Source: a virus. From it: a stretch of 63,185 bases of DNA. Below the pieces are notes generated by a model. It was given only the letters and a program-made list of their open reading frames with translations, was not told the origin of the DNA and ran no database searches. The DNA is taken from the IMG/VR virus record IMGVR_UViG_3300013126_000002, positions 1-63,185 of that record. One strand, given 5' to 3'. Positions within the stretch are counted from its first letter, which is position 1. Every line of letters begins with the position of its first letter. Shown here one piece after another: positions 40,078 to 48,744 of this stretch. Made by a program: the position numbers and the translations under genes.

Positions 40078-40353
40078 ATGCCGTCTAGCTCAAACTACGT
40101 GCGTGATTACGCGCAGGAGTACAAAACGTCCAAGAAACGTGGGGAGGGCAAAGGCAACGCCCTCCGCCATAAGGCTCGCCGCAAGGCGGTCAAACTTGGC
40201 ATGGTAAAGCCCGGCGATGGTAAGGATGTTGATCACAAGCAGGCGCTGAGCAAGGGGGGCAGTAACGACAAGTCGAATTGGCGCGTCACATCTGCCAGCG
40301 AGAACCGGAGCTTCCCGCGTAATAAACGCGGGGGCATGATAAGGAATACATGA
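40078..40353 (+). CDS. HNH endonuclease-like protein
   Basis: 91 residues, very basic. Asp-Val-Asp-His, Leu-Ser-Lys-Gly-Gly-Ser-Asn, Ser-Asn-Trp-Arg-Val and Ser-Glu-Asn-Arg-Ser-Phe match the compact HNH form common in T7-like and related phages. May be a repair/recombination nuclease or a homing element; it sits between the polymerase and the Cas4-like nuclease with an ATGA overlap. Confidence 0.75.
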   Translation: MPSSSNYVRDYAQEYKTSKKRGEGKGNALRHKARRKAVKLGMVKPGDGKDVDHKQALSKGGSNDKSNWRVTSASENRSFPRNKRGGMIRNT

Positions 40354-41018
40354 AACAGCCTAACTGGTCGTTCTCCTCATTGGAGAAATTCAGGACGTGC
40401 CCCAAGCAGTTCTACCATGTACGGATTGCGAAAGATGTAGTTGAACCCCCCGGCGAGGCGGCAACGTGGGGCAGCAGGGTACACAAGGCCATCGAAGATT
40501 ATCTACGCGATGGCAAGCCGTTGGAACCTGAGTTGTCGATGTATGAGAAGTACTGCCGTGGGTTGGCAGATATTAAGGCGGAGCAGTTTCTGATCGAGCA
40601 TCCTATGTCGATCAACGCCAATATGTCGCCCTGTGAATGGGCGGCAGAAGATGTATGGTGCAGGGCGATTGCCGACGTGCTGGCCGTTAAAGGCGAACGT
40701 GCGCTGGTATGGGATCACAAGACCGGAAAGAAGAAACCCTCCGATCAGTTGGCCCTGAACGCCCTGCTGGTGTTCATCCATTACCCTGAAGTCGAGGAAG
40801 TAAAGTCGGTATTCTACTGGCTGAAGATCGATGACTATACGGAGGAGACGTTCTTCCGGACGGAGATTCCGCAGTTGTGGCAGCGCTTCCTGCCGGACTT
40901 GCAGCAGTACAACAAGGCGCATGAGACGGGCGTATTCAATGCAAAACCGTCAGGCCTTTGCAACGGATGGTGTGCGGTAGAAAGCTGCCCGCACTGGCGT
41001 CCGAAGCGTAAGAAATAA
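40350..41018 (+). CDS. PD-(D/E)XK nuclease, Cas4/RecB-like
   Basis: 222 residues. An early Cys-Pro-Lys-Gln-Phe-Tyr, Gly-Ser-Arg-Val-His-Lys-Ala-Ile-Glu near 42, an Ala-Asp-Val strand near 109, Val-Trp-Asp-His-Lys-Thr-Gly near 120 and a Gln-Leu-Ala-Leu helix form the RecB/Cas4 catalytic set. Near the C-terminus a Cys-x-x-x-Cys-x-x-x-x-x-Cys group plus the early Cys could hold an Fe-S cluster, as in Cas4. Likely a 5'-3' or 3'-5' exonuclease for recombination; no CRISPR array is present. Confidence 0.8.
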   Translation: MKQPNWSFSSLEKFRTCPKQFYHVRIAKDVVEPPGEAATWGSRVHKAIEDYLRDGKPLEPELSMYEKYCRGLADIKAEQFLIEHPMSINANMSPCEWAAEDVWCRAIADVLAVKGERALVWDHKTGKKKPSDQLALNALLVFIHYPEVEEVKSVFYWLKIDDYTEETFFRTEIPQLWQRFLPDLQQYNKAHETGVFNAKPSGLCNGWCAVESCPHWRPKRKK

Positions 41019-41022
41019 AAAA

Positions 41023-41049
41023 CCTCCGGTGCTGGAGAGACACCGGAGG
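41023..41049 (+). other. Stem-loop between nuclease genes
   Basis: CCTCCGGTG and CACCGGAGG pair perfectly over nine bases with a nine-base loop. No T tract follows, so this is probably not an efficient terminator. Confidence 0.55.
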
Positions 41050-41078
41050 CAACCCTTAGTTATAGGAGCCCATAGGAG

Positions 41079-41432
41079 ATGAGCAAGGCAATTGTATTTA
41101 CGAACGAAGCCGATGTAAAGCGGGAAGTCAAGAAAATCCTGAAAAAGCACGGCATCCACCCGTATGCAGCACCCATTGTAGAAGGCGCACGCGGCTACTA
41201 CTTCATGCCGTCAGCCAATGCGTATGGCAGCAACGGCACCAGCGACTTCATCGTCAACGTCAAAGGGCACTTCGTAGCCATCGAGACGAAGTTCGGGCGT
41301 AACCAGCCTACCCCACTGCAACAGCGTTTTATAGACGCCACCAACCAGACAACGGGTATCGCCTGTGTAGTTAATGAGCTGTGCCTTGACCAGCTTGATC
41401 AGCTTTTGACCCACCACTTCGGGGGGCTGTGA
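41079..41432 (+). CDS. VRR-NUC domain nuclease
   Basis: 117 residues. Gly-Thr-Ser-Asp-Phe-Ile-Val, Phe-Val-Ala-Ile-Glu-Thr-Lys and Pro-Thr-Pro-Leu-Gln-Gln-Arg-Phe match the VRR-NUC PD-(D/E)XK core (Asp, Glu-x-Lys, Gln). Family members cleave branched DNA. Overlaps the helicase gene (TGATG), so the two probably act together in recombination or fork processing. Confidence 0.85.
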   Translation: MSKAIVFTNEADVKREVKKILKKHGIHPYAAPIVEGARGYYFMPSANAYGSNGTSDFIVNVKGHFVAIETKFGRNQPTPLQQRFIDATNQTTGIACVVNELCLDQLDQLLTHHFGGL

Positions 41433-43009
41433 TGCAAGTCGTTACTGATCAACGTGCGCTATTGCTACGCGTCAGGCATCCTGATGCGGTAAAGCAGTTC
41501 ATCCCCCGTAGCAAAGTCCTGCCTCCGGATATTCAGGCGCAGGTCGATGGGCACAACGTATCCGTGTACCACGGGCTGGAGGAGTTCAAGGTTCTTCGCA
41601 ACCTGAACATCAAGGCTCCCAGTCCGATCATGTATTACTACGACTGGCCGGGCAAGTACACGCCGTTCGCCCACCAGAAGGAAACTTCCGCGTTCCTGAC
41701 GCTGCACCATAGGGCGTTCGTGCTGAATGAGATGGGTACGTCCAAGACCGCATCCAACTTGTGGGCTGCCGACTTCCTGATGCAACAGGGTGCAATCCGC
41801 AAAGTGCTGGTGCTGTCGCCGCTGTCTACGCTGGAGCTGGTATGGCTCAATGAAATCTTCTCTGCCGTACCCCATCGTTCGGCGGTAGTCCTGCACGGCC
41901 CCGCAAAGAAGCGGTTTGAACTGCTGGCACAGGACGCAGACTTTTACATCATGAACCACGATGGCTTGAAGGTCACGGGGATGGTAGCCGAACTGGCGAA
42001 AAAGGCAGGGATCGACTTGATCATTGTCGATGAGGCCAGCGTATTCCGCAACGCAGGCACCAAGGCGTATAAGCTACTCAAGAGCCTGATCACCCCCCGT
42101 ATGAGGCTCTGGCTGAACACGGGCACCCCCTGCCCGAACGCGCCGACTGACGCATGGGCACTGGCTCGACTGGTGTGCCCTGATCGGGTGCCGCAGTTCT
42201 TCGCTACCTACAAACGGCAGCTTATGTTTCAGGTGTCGCAGTACAAATGGAAGGCTAAGCCCGAAGCCTACGAACTGGCGTTCCAGTCCATGCAACCTGC
42301 GATCCGGTACAAGAAAAGCGAGTGCCTTGATCTGCCGCCAGTCATGTTTGAGAACCGCGAAGCCGAGTTGTCTGAAGAACAGAAGCATACCTATAAGGTG
42401 ATGAAGTCCAAGATCATGTCGGCGCAGATTGACGGGGCGCAGATCACGGCGGTCAATGCTGCTGACCAGATCAACAAGCTGCGGCAAATCCTGTGCGGCG
42501 TAGTCAAGAACCCTGAGACAGGCGACTATCTGGAGATCGACCATAGCGCACGCACAAGGCTGCTGCTGGAGATTATCGAGGAGGCCAGCGCCAAGGTGCT
42601 GGTAGTCGTGCCGTTCAAGGGGATCATCGAGACGCTGGCAAAGGAAGTAGGCAAACACCACTCGGTTGCCGTGCTGAACGGGGACGTATCGCGTAACGAG
42701 CGCACCCGCATCGTCAATGAGTTCAAGACCCAGAAAGACCCGCATGTGCTGCTATGCCACCCCAAGGTTATGGCGCACGGGCTGAATCTGGTCGAGGCAG
42801 ATACGATGGTGTTCTATGCCCCGATCTACTCCAACGACGAAGCGTTGCAGGTGGTAGAACGATTCAACCGCGCAGGCCAGACCCGCAAGATGACTGTCGT
42901 TAAGATCGGCGCTCACCCGCTGGAGTGGGGCATCTACGACACGCTGAACAGCCGCAAGACCGCGCAGGAGACCATTCTTGATCTGTACAAAAAAGAGTTG
43001 CAAACTTAA
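41432..43009 (+). CDS. SNF2-like superfamily 2 helicase
   Basis: 525 residues from the ATG at 41432 (a GTG one codon earlier is possible). Walker A-like Asn-Glu-Met-Gly-Thr-Ser-Lys-Thr near 98-105, DEAS box near 199-202, Asn-Thr-Gly-Thr-Pro near 228, and the motif VI Val-Glu-Arg-Phe-Asn-Arg-Ala-Gly-Gln near 475-483. These are SNF2/SWI2 ATPase signatures. With the VRR-NUC just upstream it likely remodels or unwinds recombination intermediates. The stop codon lies within the next promoter. Confidence 0.9.
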   Translation: MQVVTDQRALLLRVRHPDAVKQFIPRSKVLPPDIQAQVDGHNVSVYHGLEEFKVLRNLNIKAPSPIMYYYDWPGKYTPFAHQKETSAFLTLHHRAFVLNEMGTSKTASNLWAADFLMQQGAIRKVLVLSPLSTLELVWLNEIFSAVPHRSAVVLHGPAKKRFELLAQDADFYIMNHDGLKVTGMVAELAKKAGIDLIIVDEASVFRNAGTKAYKLLKSLITPRMRLWLNTGTPCPNAPTDAWALARLVCPDRVPQFFATYKRQLMFQVSQYKWKAKPEAYELAFQSMQPAIRYKKSECLDLPPVMFENREAELSEEQKHTYKVMKSKIMSAQIDGAQITAVNAADQINKLRQILCGVVKNPETGDYLEIDHSARTRLLLEIIEEASAKVLVVVPFKGIIETLAKEVGKHHSVAVLNGDVSRNERTRIVNEFKTQKDPHVLLCHPKVMAHGLNLVEADTMVFYAPIYSNDEALQVVERFNRAGQTRKMTVVKIGAHPLEWGIYDTLNSRKTAQETILDLYKKELQT

Positions 43010-43025
43010 CAAGTTTGTGTATAAT
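42998..43025 (+). promoter_or_regulatory. Promoter with inverted repeat in the spacer
   Basis: TTGCAA, 16 bp, TATAAT. The spacer contains CAAACTT-AAC-AAGTTTG (43001-43017), a 7-bp-arm palindrome that a repressor could use. It overlaps the helicase stop. Confidence 0.6.
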
Positions 43026-43066
43026 ACGTGTAAGTTTCACCCTTAGCCCACTATTAGGAGAATAAT

Positions 43067-43471
43067 ATGAGCATCGATCTTTCCAGCCACACTGTCGATA
43101 AGCTGGTGGCGACCTACATTCGGCTGCGCGATCAACGCGCCGAAGCTACCCGTGCCTATGAAGCCGAGGACAAAGAATTTTCTGCTGCCTTGGCCGACTT
43201 GTCTGCCGAACTGCTGCGCCGTGCCCAAGAGTCTGGCGTAGAGGGGTTCAAGACCGAACATGGCACCACCTACAAGAAGGTATCCGTCAAGGCGTCTATT
43301 GCCGATGACAACATTTTCTATAACTGGCTGCGCGATAACGATGCGGCGGCTGCGTTCCTTGAGCGCCGCGTCAAGTCGTCCTCTGTCGCCAGTTATATGG
43401 AAGAACACGAAGCTGCGCCGCCCGGCCTGAACGTGTTTAAAGAACTGACCATGCAGGTCAGGAAGTCTTAA
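43067..43471 (+). CDS. Helical replication-region protein, unknown
   Basis: 134 residues with TAGGAG upstream. Two-part architecture: an N-terminal coiled coil (8-50, Arg/Ala/Glu-rich) and a C-terminal domain with Lys-Thr-Glu-His-Gly-Thr-Thr-Tyr-Lys-Lys. Its pattern recalls small proteins found before phage SSB-like genes, but the family is not certain. Confidence 0.65.
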   Translation: MSIDLSSHTVDKLVATYIRLRDQRAEATRAYEAEDKEFSAALADLSAELLRRAQESGVEGFKTEHGTTYKKVSVKASIADDNIFYNWLRDNDAAAAFLERRVKSSSVASYMEEHEAAPPGLNVFKELTMQVRKS

Positions 43472-43491
43472 CCCCAACTAAGGAGCATATT

Positions 43492-44493
43492 GTGAGCGCA
43501 CTTATTCCGTTTGAATCTGCTTCGGTTCCCGCCCACGTCCTCGCGGCGTTCGGTGGCGAGTCGAATATCCCGCAACGCGCATCTATCCCCAGCCTGACGT
43601 TCCGTGGCAAGGTGTGGCGCATTAACCTTGAGGGCGAGGAGACGCCCATCACCAAGGAAACCGAGGATGGTGTCGAGCCGGTTAGCACCGTCAGCGTTGT
43701 CATCCTGAACTTCAACCGCAACCGCAGCCGCGCGTATTACGAAGGCTCGTTTGAGGAAGGCAAGAGCCAAGCTCCGGCCTGTTGGTCTAGCGATGGCGTA
43801 GCCCCCGACAAGGGTGTGTCTGAGCCGTGTGCTGCTACCTGTGCCGCGTGCCCCAACTCCGTCAAGGGTAGTCGCGTAACCGACAACGGCAAGGCCGTCA
43901 CCGCTTGTTCGCAGTTCCAGCGTCTGGTCGTGGTGCCGTCTACCAGCCTCAACTTTGAGCCGCTGCTGCTCCGTCTGCCGCAGACTTCTCTGTGGGATAA
44001 GGACAACGCAGCCAACGAGGCGCAAGGCTGGTACGCATGGAGTCAGTTCGTAGACTTCATCCGCGCACGCGGCGTCACCAACTCGGCTACCATTGCCGTC
44101 AAGGTGAAGTTCGACTCCCGCGTAGCCTACCCGAAGCTGTTGTTCAAGGCTGATCGGTATCTGGATGCGGACGAGCTGAACGTCACCCGCGATCTGTGGA
44201 AAAGCACGAAGGTGCTGGACTTGATCAATGGCGCGAACTTCGTTGGCCCGACCAGCGACACGCCTGCGATTGCCCAGCCGCAGAAGGGTAAGGTAACGCC
44301 CATCAACGCCGCCAAGCAGGCGAGTACTGTGGCGGTGCCGGAAACGTCTGATGAGGATGAAGCTGCCGGTACGTGGGGTGCAGCATCTGCATCTGCCCCC
44401 GTTGCTGAGCCGGAGCCCGCCCCTGTGGCAGCCCAAGCAGTTGAGGTTGGTAGCAAGCTCGGTGCCGCCCTGACTAGCTGGGATGACGCATAA
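43492..44493 (+). CDS. Probable single-stranded DNA-binding protein
   Basis: 333 residues from a GTG start with AAGGAG upstream. An OB-like N-terminal half (Leu-Thr-Phe-Arg-Gly-Lys-Val-Trp), a Cys-Ala-Ala-Thr-Cys-Ala-Ala-Cys zinc cluster near 118, a further Cys near 142, a disordered Ala/Pro/Glu region (265-320), and an acidic end Ser-Trp-Asp-Asp-Ala like the protein-contact tail of T7 gp2.5-type SSBs. Sits between recombination genes and primase. Assignment by architecture. Confidence 0.6.
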   Translation: MSALIPFESASVPAHVLAAFGGESNIPQRASIPSLTFRGKVWRINLEGEETPITKETEDGVEPVSTVSVVILNFNRNRSRAYYEGSFEEGKSQAPACWSSDGVAPDKGVSEPCAATCAACPNSVKGSRVTDNGKAVTACSQFQRLVVVPSTSLNFEPLLLRLPQTSLWDKDNAANEAQGWYAWSQFVDFIRARGVTNSATIAVKVKFDSRVAYPKLLFKADRYLDADELNVTRDLWKSTKVLDLINGANFVGPTSDTPAIAQPQKGKVTPINAAKQASTVAVPETSDEDEAAGTWGAASASAPVAEPEPAPVAAQAVEVGSKLGAALTSWDDA

Positions 44494-44502
44494 TTAACCA
44501 AC

Positions 44503-44520
44503 AGGGGGCTTCGGCCCCCT
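44503..44520 (+). other. UUCG hairpin after SSB-like gene
   Basis: AGGGGGC, TTCG, GCCCCCT: seven perfect pairs, same core as the late-gene hairpins at 14582 and 14972 but on the early strand. No T tract. Likely a 3' stabiliser of the SSB-like mRNA. Confidence 0.55.
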
Positions 44521-44541
44521 ACCTACCCTTCGGAGACCATA

Positions 44542-44928
44542 ATGAGTAAAACTGTTGCCCGTCGAGGCCGTCCCCTGTCTCTCTATGATGAGACTACCCA
44601 ACGCATCAATAACGCTGTTGCCCGCGATCCTGCCCAGCTTGGCCCCCGCCTTGGCCTGTGCGCTCGTCAGTGCGGACTGTCCGCCCGCGAAGTGGCTGGC
44701 CTTTTAGATGCTTCCCTTCCAACCGTATACCGCTGGTTCTTTGGCGAAAGCGAGCCGTCCCGTGCCTATCGTGGTCGTGCGCTGCGGATGCTGAAGATCA
44801 TGGAGTGGGCCGTCAAGACCGGTCGTATCCCGATTCTCGGATATTCGCCGGAAGAAACTGTTTTAAATTATCGAGCCGTTTCAACCGATTACGCAAAAGC
44901 CAAAGATGCCCCTGTTGATGTAGGTTGA
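44542..44928 (+). CDS. Helix-turn-helix DNA-binding protein
   Basis: 128 residues. Gly-Leu-Ser-Ala-Arg-Glu-Val-Ala-Gly-Leu-Leu-Asp-Ala-Ser-Leu-Pro-Thr-Val-Tyr-Arg (about 47-66) is a good Cro/C1-type HTH. Could regulate the promoter 1.5 kb upstream or act on the late region. Confidence 0.75.
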   Translation: MSKTVARRGRPLSLYDETTQRINNAVARDPAQLGPRLGLCARQCGLSAREVAGLLDASLPTVYRWFFGESEPSRAYRGRALRMLKIMEWAVKTGRIPILGYSPEETVLNYRAVSTDYAKAKDAPVDVG

Positions 44929-44953
44929 ACTCCGCATTTTGCGGGTGTAATCT
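44925..44953 (+). promoter_or_regulatory. Promoter before the primase-helicase gene
   Basis: TTGAAC, 17 bp, TAATCT; the -10 is identical to that of the 31445 promoter. The spacer contains a small CCGCA/TGCGG hairpin. Confidence 0.6.
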
Positions 44954-44978
44954 AGTTCTTTATCGATAAGGGGGCACT

Positions 44979-47894
44979 GTGGAAACGCTTGAATTTTTGC
45001 GGCGTGTCTGGCCGCAGGAGGGATATTATTGCATAGCTGTCCCACGAACCGGACTCATCAAGGGTGAGCAACGCTCTTGGTTTGACCACCATGTCTATGC
45101 AACTATCGAAGCCGCAGCGGCCAAGGCCTTGGAGTTGGATGCCCAAGGGGATGACGTGTACTACGCACTGTCGTCACTCAGTCAGCCAGAGTATTACGAG
45201 GAGACCAAGGCAGGCCGTAAGCGCAGGGTGCGTACAAAGCAGAACCTGCACCTGCTGGGCACTTTGTTCTTGGAAGTCGATGTCGGGGAAGGGAAGGACT
45301 ACGCAACTGCTGAGGAAGCGCTCGATGCAGTAAAGCAGTTCGCCTACCAGATCGGCTGGCCGCTTCCAGAAGTCGTGTCCAGCGGGTACGGCCTCCATCT
45401 GTATTGGCGACTTGATCAGCCAATCGCCGCACGTATGCAAGACACCATCGCCGATCTGCTGAAGGTAGCCGCTGATACGGTAGGATTCCATCTGGATCGT
45501 CAGGCTTTGGACTGTGCGCGGGTGTTTCGGGTGGTCGGTACGCACAATTATAAGCGTGGCGGCAAAAAACCGGTGGAAATGGTACGCCCATCTAGGACAC
45601 ACTCTCCAAAAGCCCTGTATACGGCCCTCAAATCGTTTTGCGGGGAGCATGTAGCTAACACCCTTAGCCGCGCTGCGATCTCCAGTCCTAGCGCGACTGT
45701 GCAAGCCGGTTTTGAGGACAACCTCAAAAAATCACACGCCCCGTTGAATTTCGATGGTTTGCTCCGGTGTAAGCAGATTCGGGAGACTGTCGAGGAGAAT
45801 GGCAACGTAGAATACGGTCAATGGTGGCACACGATTCAGGTTATCCGACTGTGTGACAACGGGCGGGAACGCGCTCATGAGATTTCGCAGCATGGGGAAA
45901 AATACAGCGCCGCCGATCTGGACAAGTACCTTGATAATTTTGAGGTCAACGACATCGGCCCTACCCTGTGTTCCACGTTTGCGGCAAAGAGCCCCGGCAA
46001 ATGTGACGGCTGCCCATTCCGAGGTGACATCACATCTCCGGCGAAGCTGGGCAGGGTAGCGGTAGAAGCTGCCCCTCCCGTAGTCAAGTTCAACGGCAAG
46101 GAACATGTGATCCCCGTAGCGGCAGAACACATTGAGATTCCCAACCCGCCGTTCCCGTATGTACGTCGTGAAGGTGGTGGCATTGTCATCAGATCGTCCA
46201 GACAGGATGGCGATGGTGAGGTGGTGCAGGAGGAGGAAGTAATCTTCGACTACGACATCTTTCCGGTCAAGCGTATGCACCATACAGGTCAGCAGGTAGA
46301 GACGACCCTGTGGCATATCGAGATTCCAACGGACGGCAAGAAGGAAGTGGAGATCGCGGCTGCCGATCTATACGACAAGCGGGCGTTTTCCAAGGCCATT
46401 ACGGCTAAGGGGGTTTATCCATCTACGGGTGGTATTGAGGCATTGAGGTCATTTATGGTTGCTTACATCAGGTTGCTGCAACAGCGTGCCAAGGCGGAGC
46501 GGAAGTACCACACCCTTGGCTGGCAGGAGGACGGCTCGTTCGTGCTGGGGGATCGCGTGTACGCCAAGGACAGCATCCAGCACTGCGACATAGTAGACAC
46601 ACCCCCCATCGACCAGATCAAGACCAAGGGGCGGATCGAGGCATGGTGCGACGTGCTTGACCTGTACAACCACGATGCGTTTGTGGCACACCAGTTTGCG
46701 TTCTTTGCTGGGGCGGGGTCTATATTCACCCCCCTGTCGAACTACGAAGGTGCGTCCATTTGGTTGCACGGGCACTCCGGCGCATCCAAGACTTCTATCC
46801 AGTACCTGATCAATTCTGTGTATGGTACGCCCAAGGGCATGATCCTGAGCGGTGATCCGGCCATGTCCACCTACAACGCCAAGATCACCCATATCGCCAC
46901 TTTGAAGAACCTGCCTACCACGCTGGACGAGGCTACCCGTATGTCACGGGAGGAACTGGAGACGTTCAGCTATACCTTCACCCAAGGGCAGAACAAGGCT
47001 CGTCTGAACCCTGACGGCACGATGAAGCAAGACCCGCGCAAATGGAAGGCCATCTGCGTACTGTCGGCGAACGAGGGCGCTTACGACAAGCTGGCTAGTA
47101 GCCAAGGCAATAGTAACGCCAAGGCGCTACGTATCATGGAGCTGTACGTTCCCGTGACCCACGTTTATACCAAGCATGACTTCGATGAACGGTATCAGGC
47201 GCTGTGGGAAAACTACGGACTGGCAGGCCACCTGATCGTGAACTGGGCGGTCAACCACTACGAAGAATTGCAAGCCATGACGCAGGCGTTCAAGGTGCAG
47301 TTTGAGCGTGACGCCGCCATATCGGCAGAGGAGCGGTATTGGTCGCTGCTGGCAGTAGCAGCCATGACAGCCTTCACCATCATGAAACAGCTTGGCCTGC
47401 ATGGTATGCGTATGGAGCCGATGTACGACTACATCGTATCGCGTGCCGGAGTTAACCGTAGTACGGTGCAGACCAACCAGTTTACGGCGAAGGATATGCT
47501 GTCCGAATACATCAACGCGCACACCACGCAGATGCTGGTCACACAGGAGCCGCTGGAGGGCTTCGCAGGCCAAGGGCCGATTGTCAGCGTCATGCCTCGC
47601 GGCGAGTTGCAGATGCGGATGGACATGACTACCCAACGGCTTTATATGGCGAAGGCTCCGTTCCGCGACTGGTGTACAAAACGTGGCATGTCGGCTACCA
47701 ACGCCATCACGGAACTGTTCACTGCGGGGGTCATCACAGACCGCAACACCCGCCGTGCGCTGGGACAGGGTACGCAGTTCGCTACTGGTGCTGTGGCTTG
47801 CGTGGAAGTAGACATGACGAAGCTGGTGGAAGGTGCGGTGTCCATCACCAAACTGGTGGAGGAGGCCAAGCATGACAGTCTTCCGGCGCATTAA
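44979..47894 (+). CDS. Primase-helicase (AEP primase plus P-loop helicase)
   Basis: 971 residues from a GTG start with AAGGGGG upstream. The archaeo-eukaryotic-primase part (about 1-210) shows Leu-Phe-Leu-Glu-Val-Asp-Val, Ser-Ser-Gly-Tyr-Gly-Leu-His-Leu-Tyr-Trp and Cys-Ala-Arg-Val-Phe-Arg-Val-Val-Gly-Thr-His-Asn. A Cys/zinc region follows (about 325-345: Cys-Asp-Gly-Cys). The C-terminal helicase has a DUF927-like Gly-His-Ser-Gly-Ala-Ser-Lys-Thr P-loop near 598. Primes and unwinds phage DNA for the family A polymerase. Confidence 0.85.
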   Translation: METLEFLRRVWPQEGYYCIAVPRTGLIKGEQRSWFDHHVYATIEAAAAKALELDAQGDDVYYALSSLSQPEYYEETKAGRKRRVRTKQNLHLLGTLFLEVDVGEGKDYATAEEALDAVKQFAYQIGWPLPEVVSSGYGLHLYWRLDQPIAARMQDTIADLLKVAADTVGFHLDRQALDCARVFRVVGTHNYKRGGKKPVEMVRPSRTHSPKALYTALKSFCGEHVANTLSRAAISSPSATVQAGFEDNLKKSHAPLNFDGLLRCKQIRETVEENGNVEYGQWWHTIQVIRLCDNGRERAHEISQHGEKYSAADLDKYLDNFEVNDIGPTLCSTFAAKSPGKCDGCPFRGDITSPAKLGRVAVEAAPPVVKFNGKEHVIPVAAEHIEIPNPPFPYVRREGGGIVIRSSRQDGDGEVVQEEEVIFDYDIFPVKRMHHTGQQVETTLWHIEIPTDGKKEVEIAAADLYDKRAFSKAITAKGVYPSTGGIEALRSFMVAYIRLLQQRAKAERKYHTLGWQEDGSFVLGDRVYAKDSIQHCDIVDTPPIDQIKTKGRIEAWCDVLDLYNHDAFVAHQFAFFAGAGSIFTPLSNYEGASIWLHGHSGASKTSIQYLINSVYGTPKGMILSGDPAMSTYNAKITHIATLKNLPTTLDEATRMSREELETFSYTFTQGQNKARLNPDGTMKQDPRKWKAICVLSANEGAYDKLASSQGNSNAKALRIMELYVPVTHVYTKHDFDERYQALWENYGLAGHLIVNWAVNHYEELQAMTQAFKVQFERDAAISAEERYWSLLAVAAMTAFTIMKQLGLHGMRMEPMYDYIVSRAGVNRSTVQTNQFTAKDMLSEYINAHTTQMLVTQEPLEGFAGQGPIVSVMPRGELQMRMDMTTQRLYMAKAPFRDWCTKRGMSATNAITELFTAGVITDRNTRRALGQGTQFATGAVACVEVDMTKLVEGAVSITKLVEEAKHDSLPAH

Positions 47895-48093
47895 TTTCGG
47901 CCCCAGAAAGTGTAGTAGGTGCGGCGAGCGTGCCTACGATGGGGAGTTTCTGGTTTTTAACGGCGGGCTCAATCGTAGATGGGTCTGCCACACATGTGGA
48001 GGCAAAAATGCTGGCGAAAATGGAAGTAGAACTTCTGGATGTTATGGGTTCGGACTTGACGGTAGTAAATGCGGCGCGGGTTTCGATGGCTAA
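47872..48093 (+). CDS. Small zinc-ribbon protein
   Basis: 73 residues from the ATG at 47872 (GGAGGAGG upstream), overlapping the primase-helicase by 23 nt and thyX by 86 nt. Cys-Ser-Arg-Cys and Cys-His-Thr-Cys pairs 25 residues apart form a zinc ribbon; the Gly/Ser/Cys tail lies in the thyX overlap. Confidence 0.6.
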   Translation: MTVFRRINFGPRKCSRCGERAYDGEFLVFNGGLNRRWVCHTCGGKNAGENGSRTSGCYGFGLDGSKCGAGFDG

Positions 48094-48742
48094 GGAATCC
48101 GAGTGGGATGAGTATGCCGTAGTCGAGTGCGCGGACTGCTTCGGGGCTGGGTGCCAGCACTGCGGCGGTGATGGCGAGGTGATCATTCGGGAACTGAAGG
48201 CTGGAGACAGGAAGCTGATCAGCTACTTGGCTGAGCATAAACACTGGAGCCCGTTTGCCCACCCGCAACTGTCCTTCCGTATCAAAGCCCCTATTGCTAT
48301 TGCCAGACAGCTCGGCAAGCATCAGGTAGGCCTGACGTGGAATGAGATTAGCCGCAGATACGTGGATAGCCCCCCTGAGTACTACCTGCCGGATATATTC
48401 CGGAAGCGGGCGGACAACGTGAAACAGGGTAGCTCGCCTGAGCCTGTCGAACACAACGAAGACCTGAAGCATGAGTTTGCCAACTTCCTGAACATCGTGA
48501 ATGGCTATTACTTGCAGATGATCGAGGACGGGGTATGCCCAGAGCAGGCCAGATTCATCCTGCCTCAAAACATGATGACCGAGTGGATATGGACGGGATC
48601 GTTGTACGCGTTTGCTAGGGTAGTTGCCCTGCGGTTGGATAATCACGCGCAGGCGGAGTGCAGGGAGATTGCAGGTGTGCTGGCAGAGGAATGCGCCAGA
48701 CACTTCCCTGTATCGTGGGTAGCCATCCAGTCTAACGCCTAA
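48008..48742 (+). CDS. thyX: Flavin-dependent thymidylate synthase
   Basis: 244 residues from the ATG at 48008 with GGAGG. RQLGKHQVGLTWNEISRRY near 98-116 is the ThyX signature in a phage variant (Lys-His-Gln in place of Arg-His-Arg). The C-terminal Leu-Arg-Leu-Asp-Asn-His-Ala-Gln-Ala-Glu is the second conserved block. Makes dTMP from dUMP with FAD/NADPH and methylene-folate. Odd: a Cys-Ala-Asp-Cys-Phe-Gly-Ala-Gly-Cys-Gln-His-Cys-Gly-Gly insertion at about 40-53 looks like a DnaJ-type zinc knuckle. Last gene of the early unit. Confidence 0.9.
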   Translation: MLAKMEVELLDVMGSDLTVVNAARVSMAKESEWDEYAVVECADCFGAGCQHCGGDGEVIIRELKAGDRKLISYLAEHKHWSPFAHPQLSFRIKAPIAIARQLGKHQVGLTWNEISRRYVDSPPEYYLPDIFRKRADNVKQGSSPEPVEHNEDLKHEFANFLNIVNGYYLQMIEDGVCPEQARFILPQNMMTEWIWTGSLYAFARVVALRLDNHAQAECREIAGVLAEECARHFPVSWVAIQSNA

Positions 48743-48744
48743 CA

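Noticed and set aside
40350-41018. Cas4-like nuclease as evidence for a CRISPR system
   Set aside because: No array, cas1 or effector gene is present; phages commonly carry this nuclease for recombination.
47446-47460. GTTAAC as a further palindrome site
   Set aside because: The 8-bp arms are absent; the same is true at 61381. Six-base cores are expected by chance.
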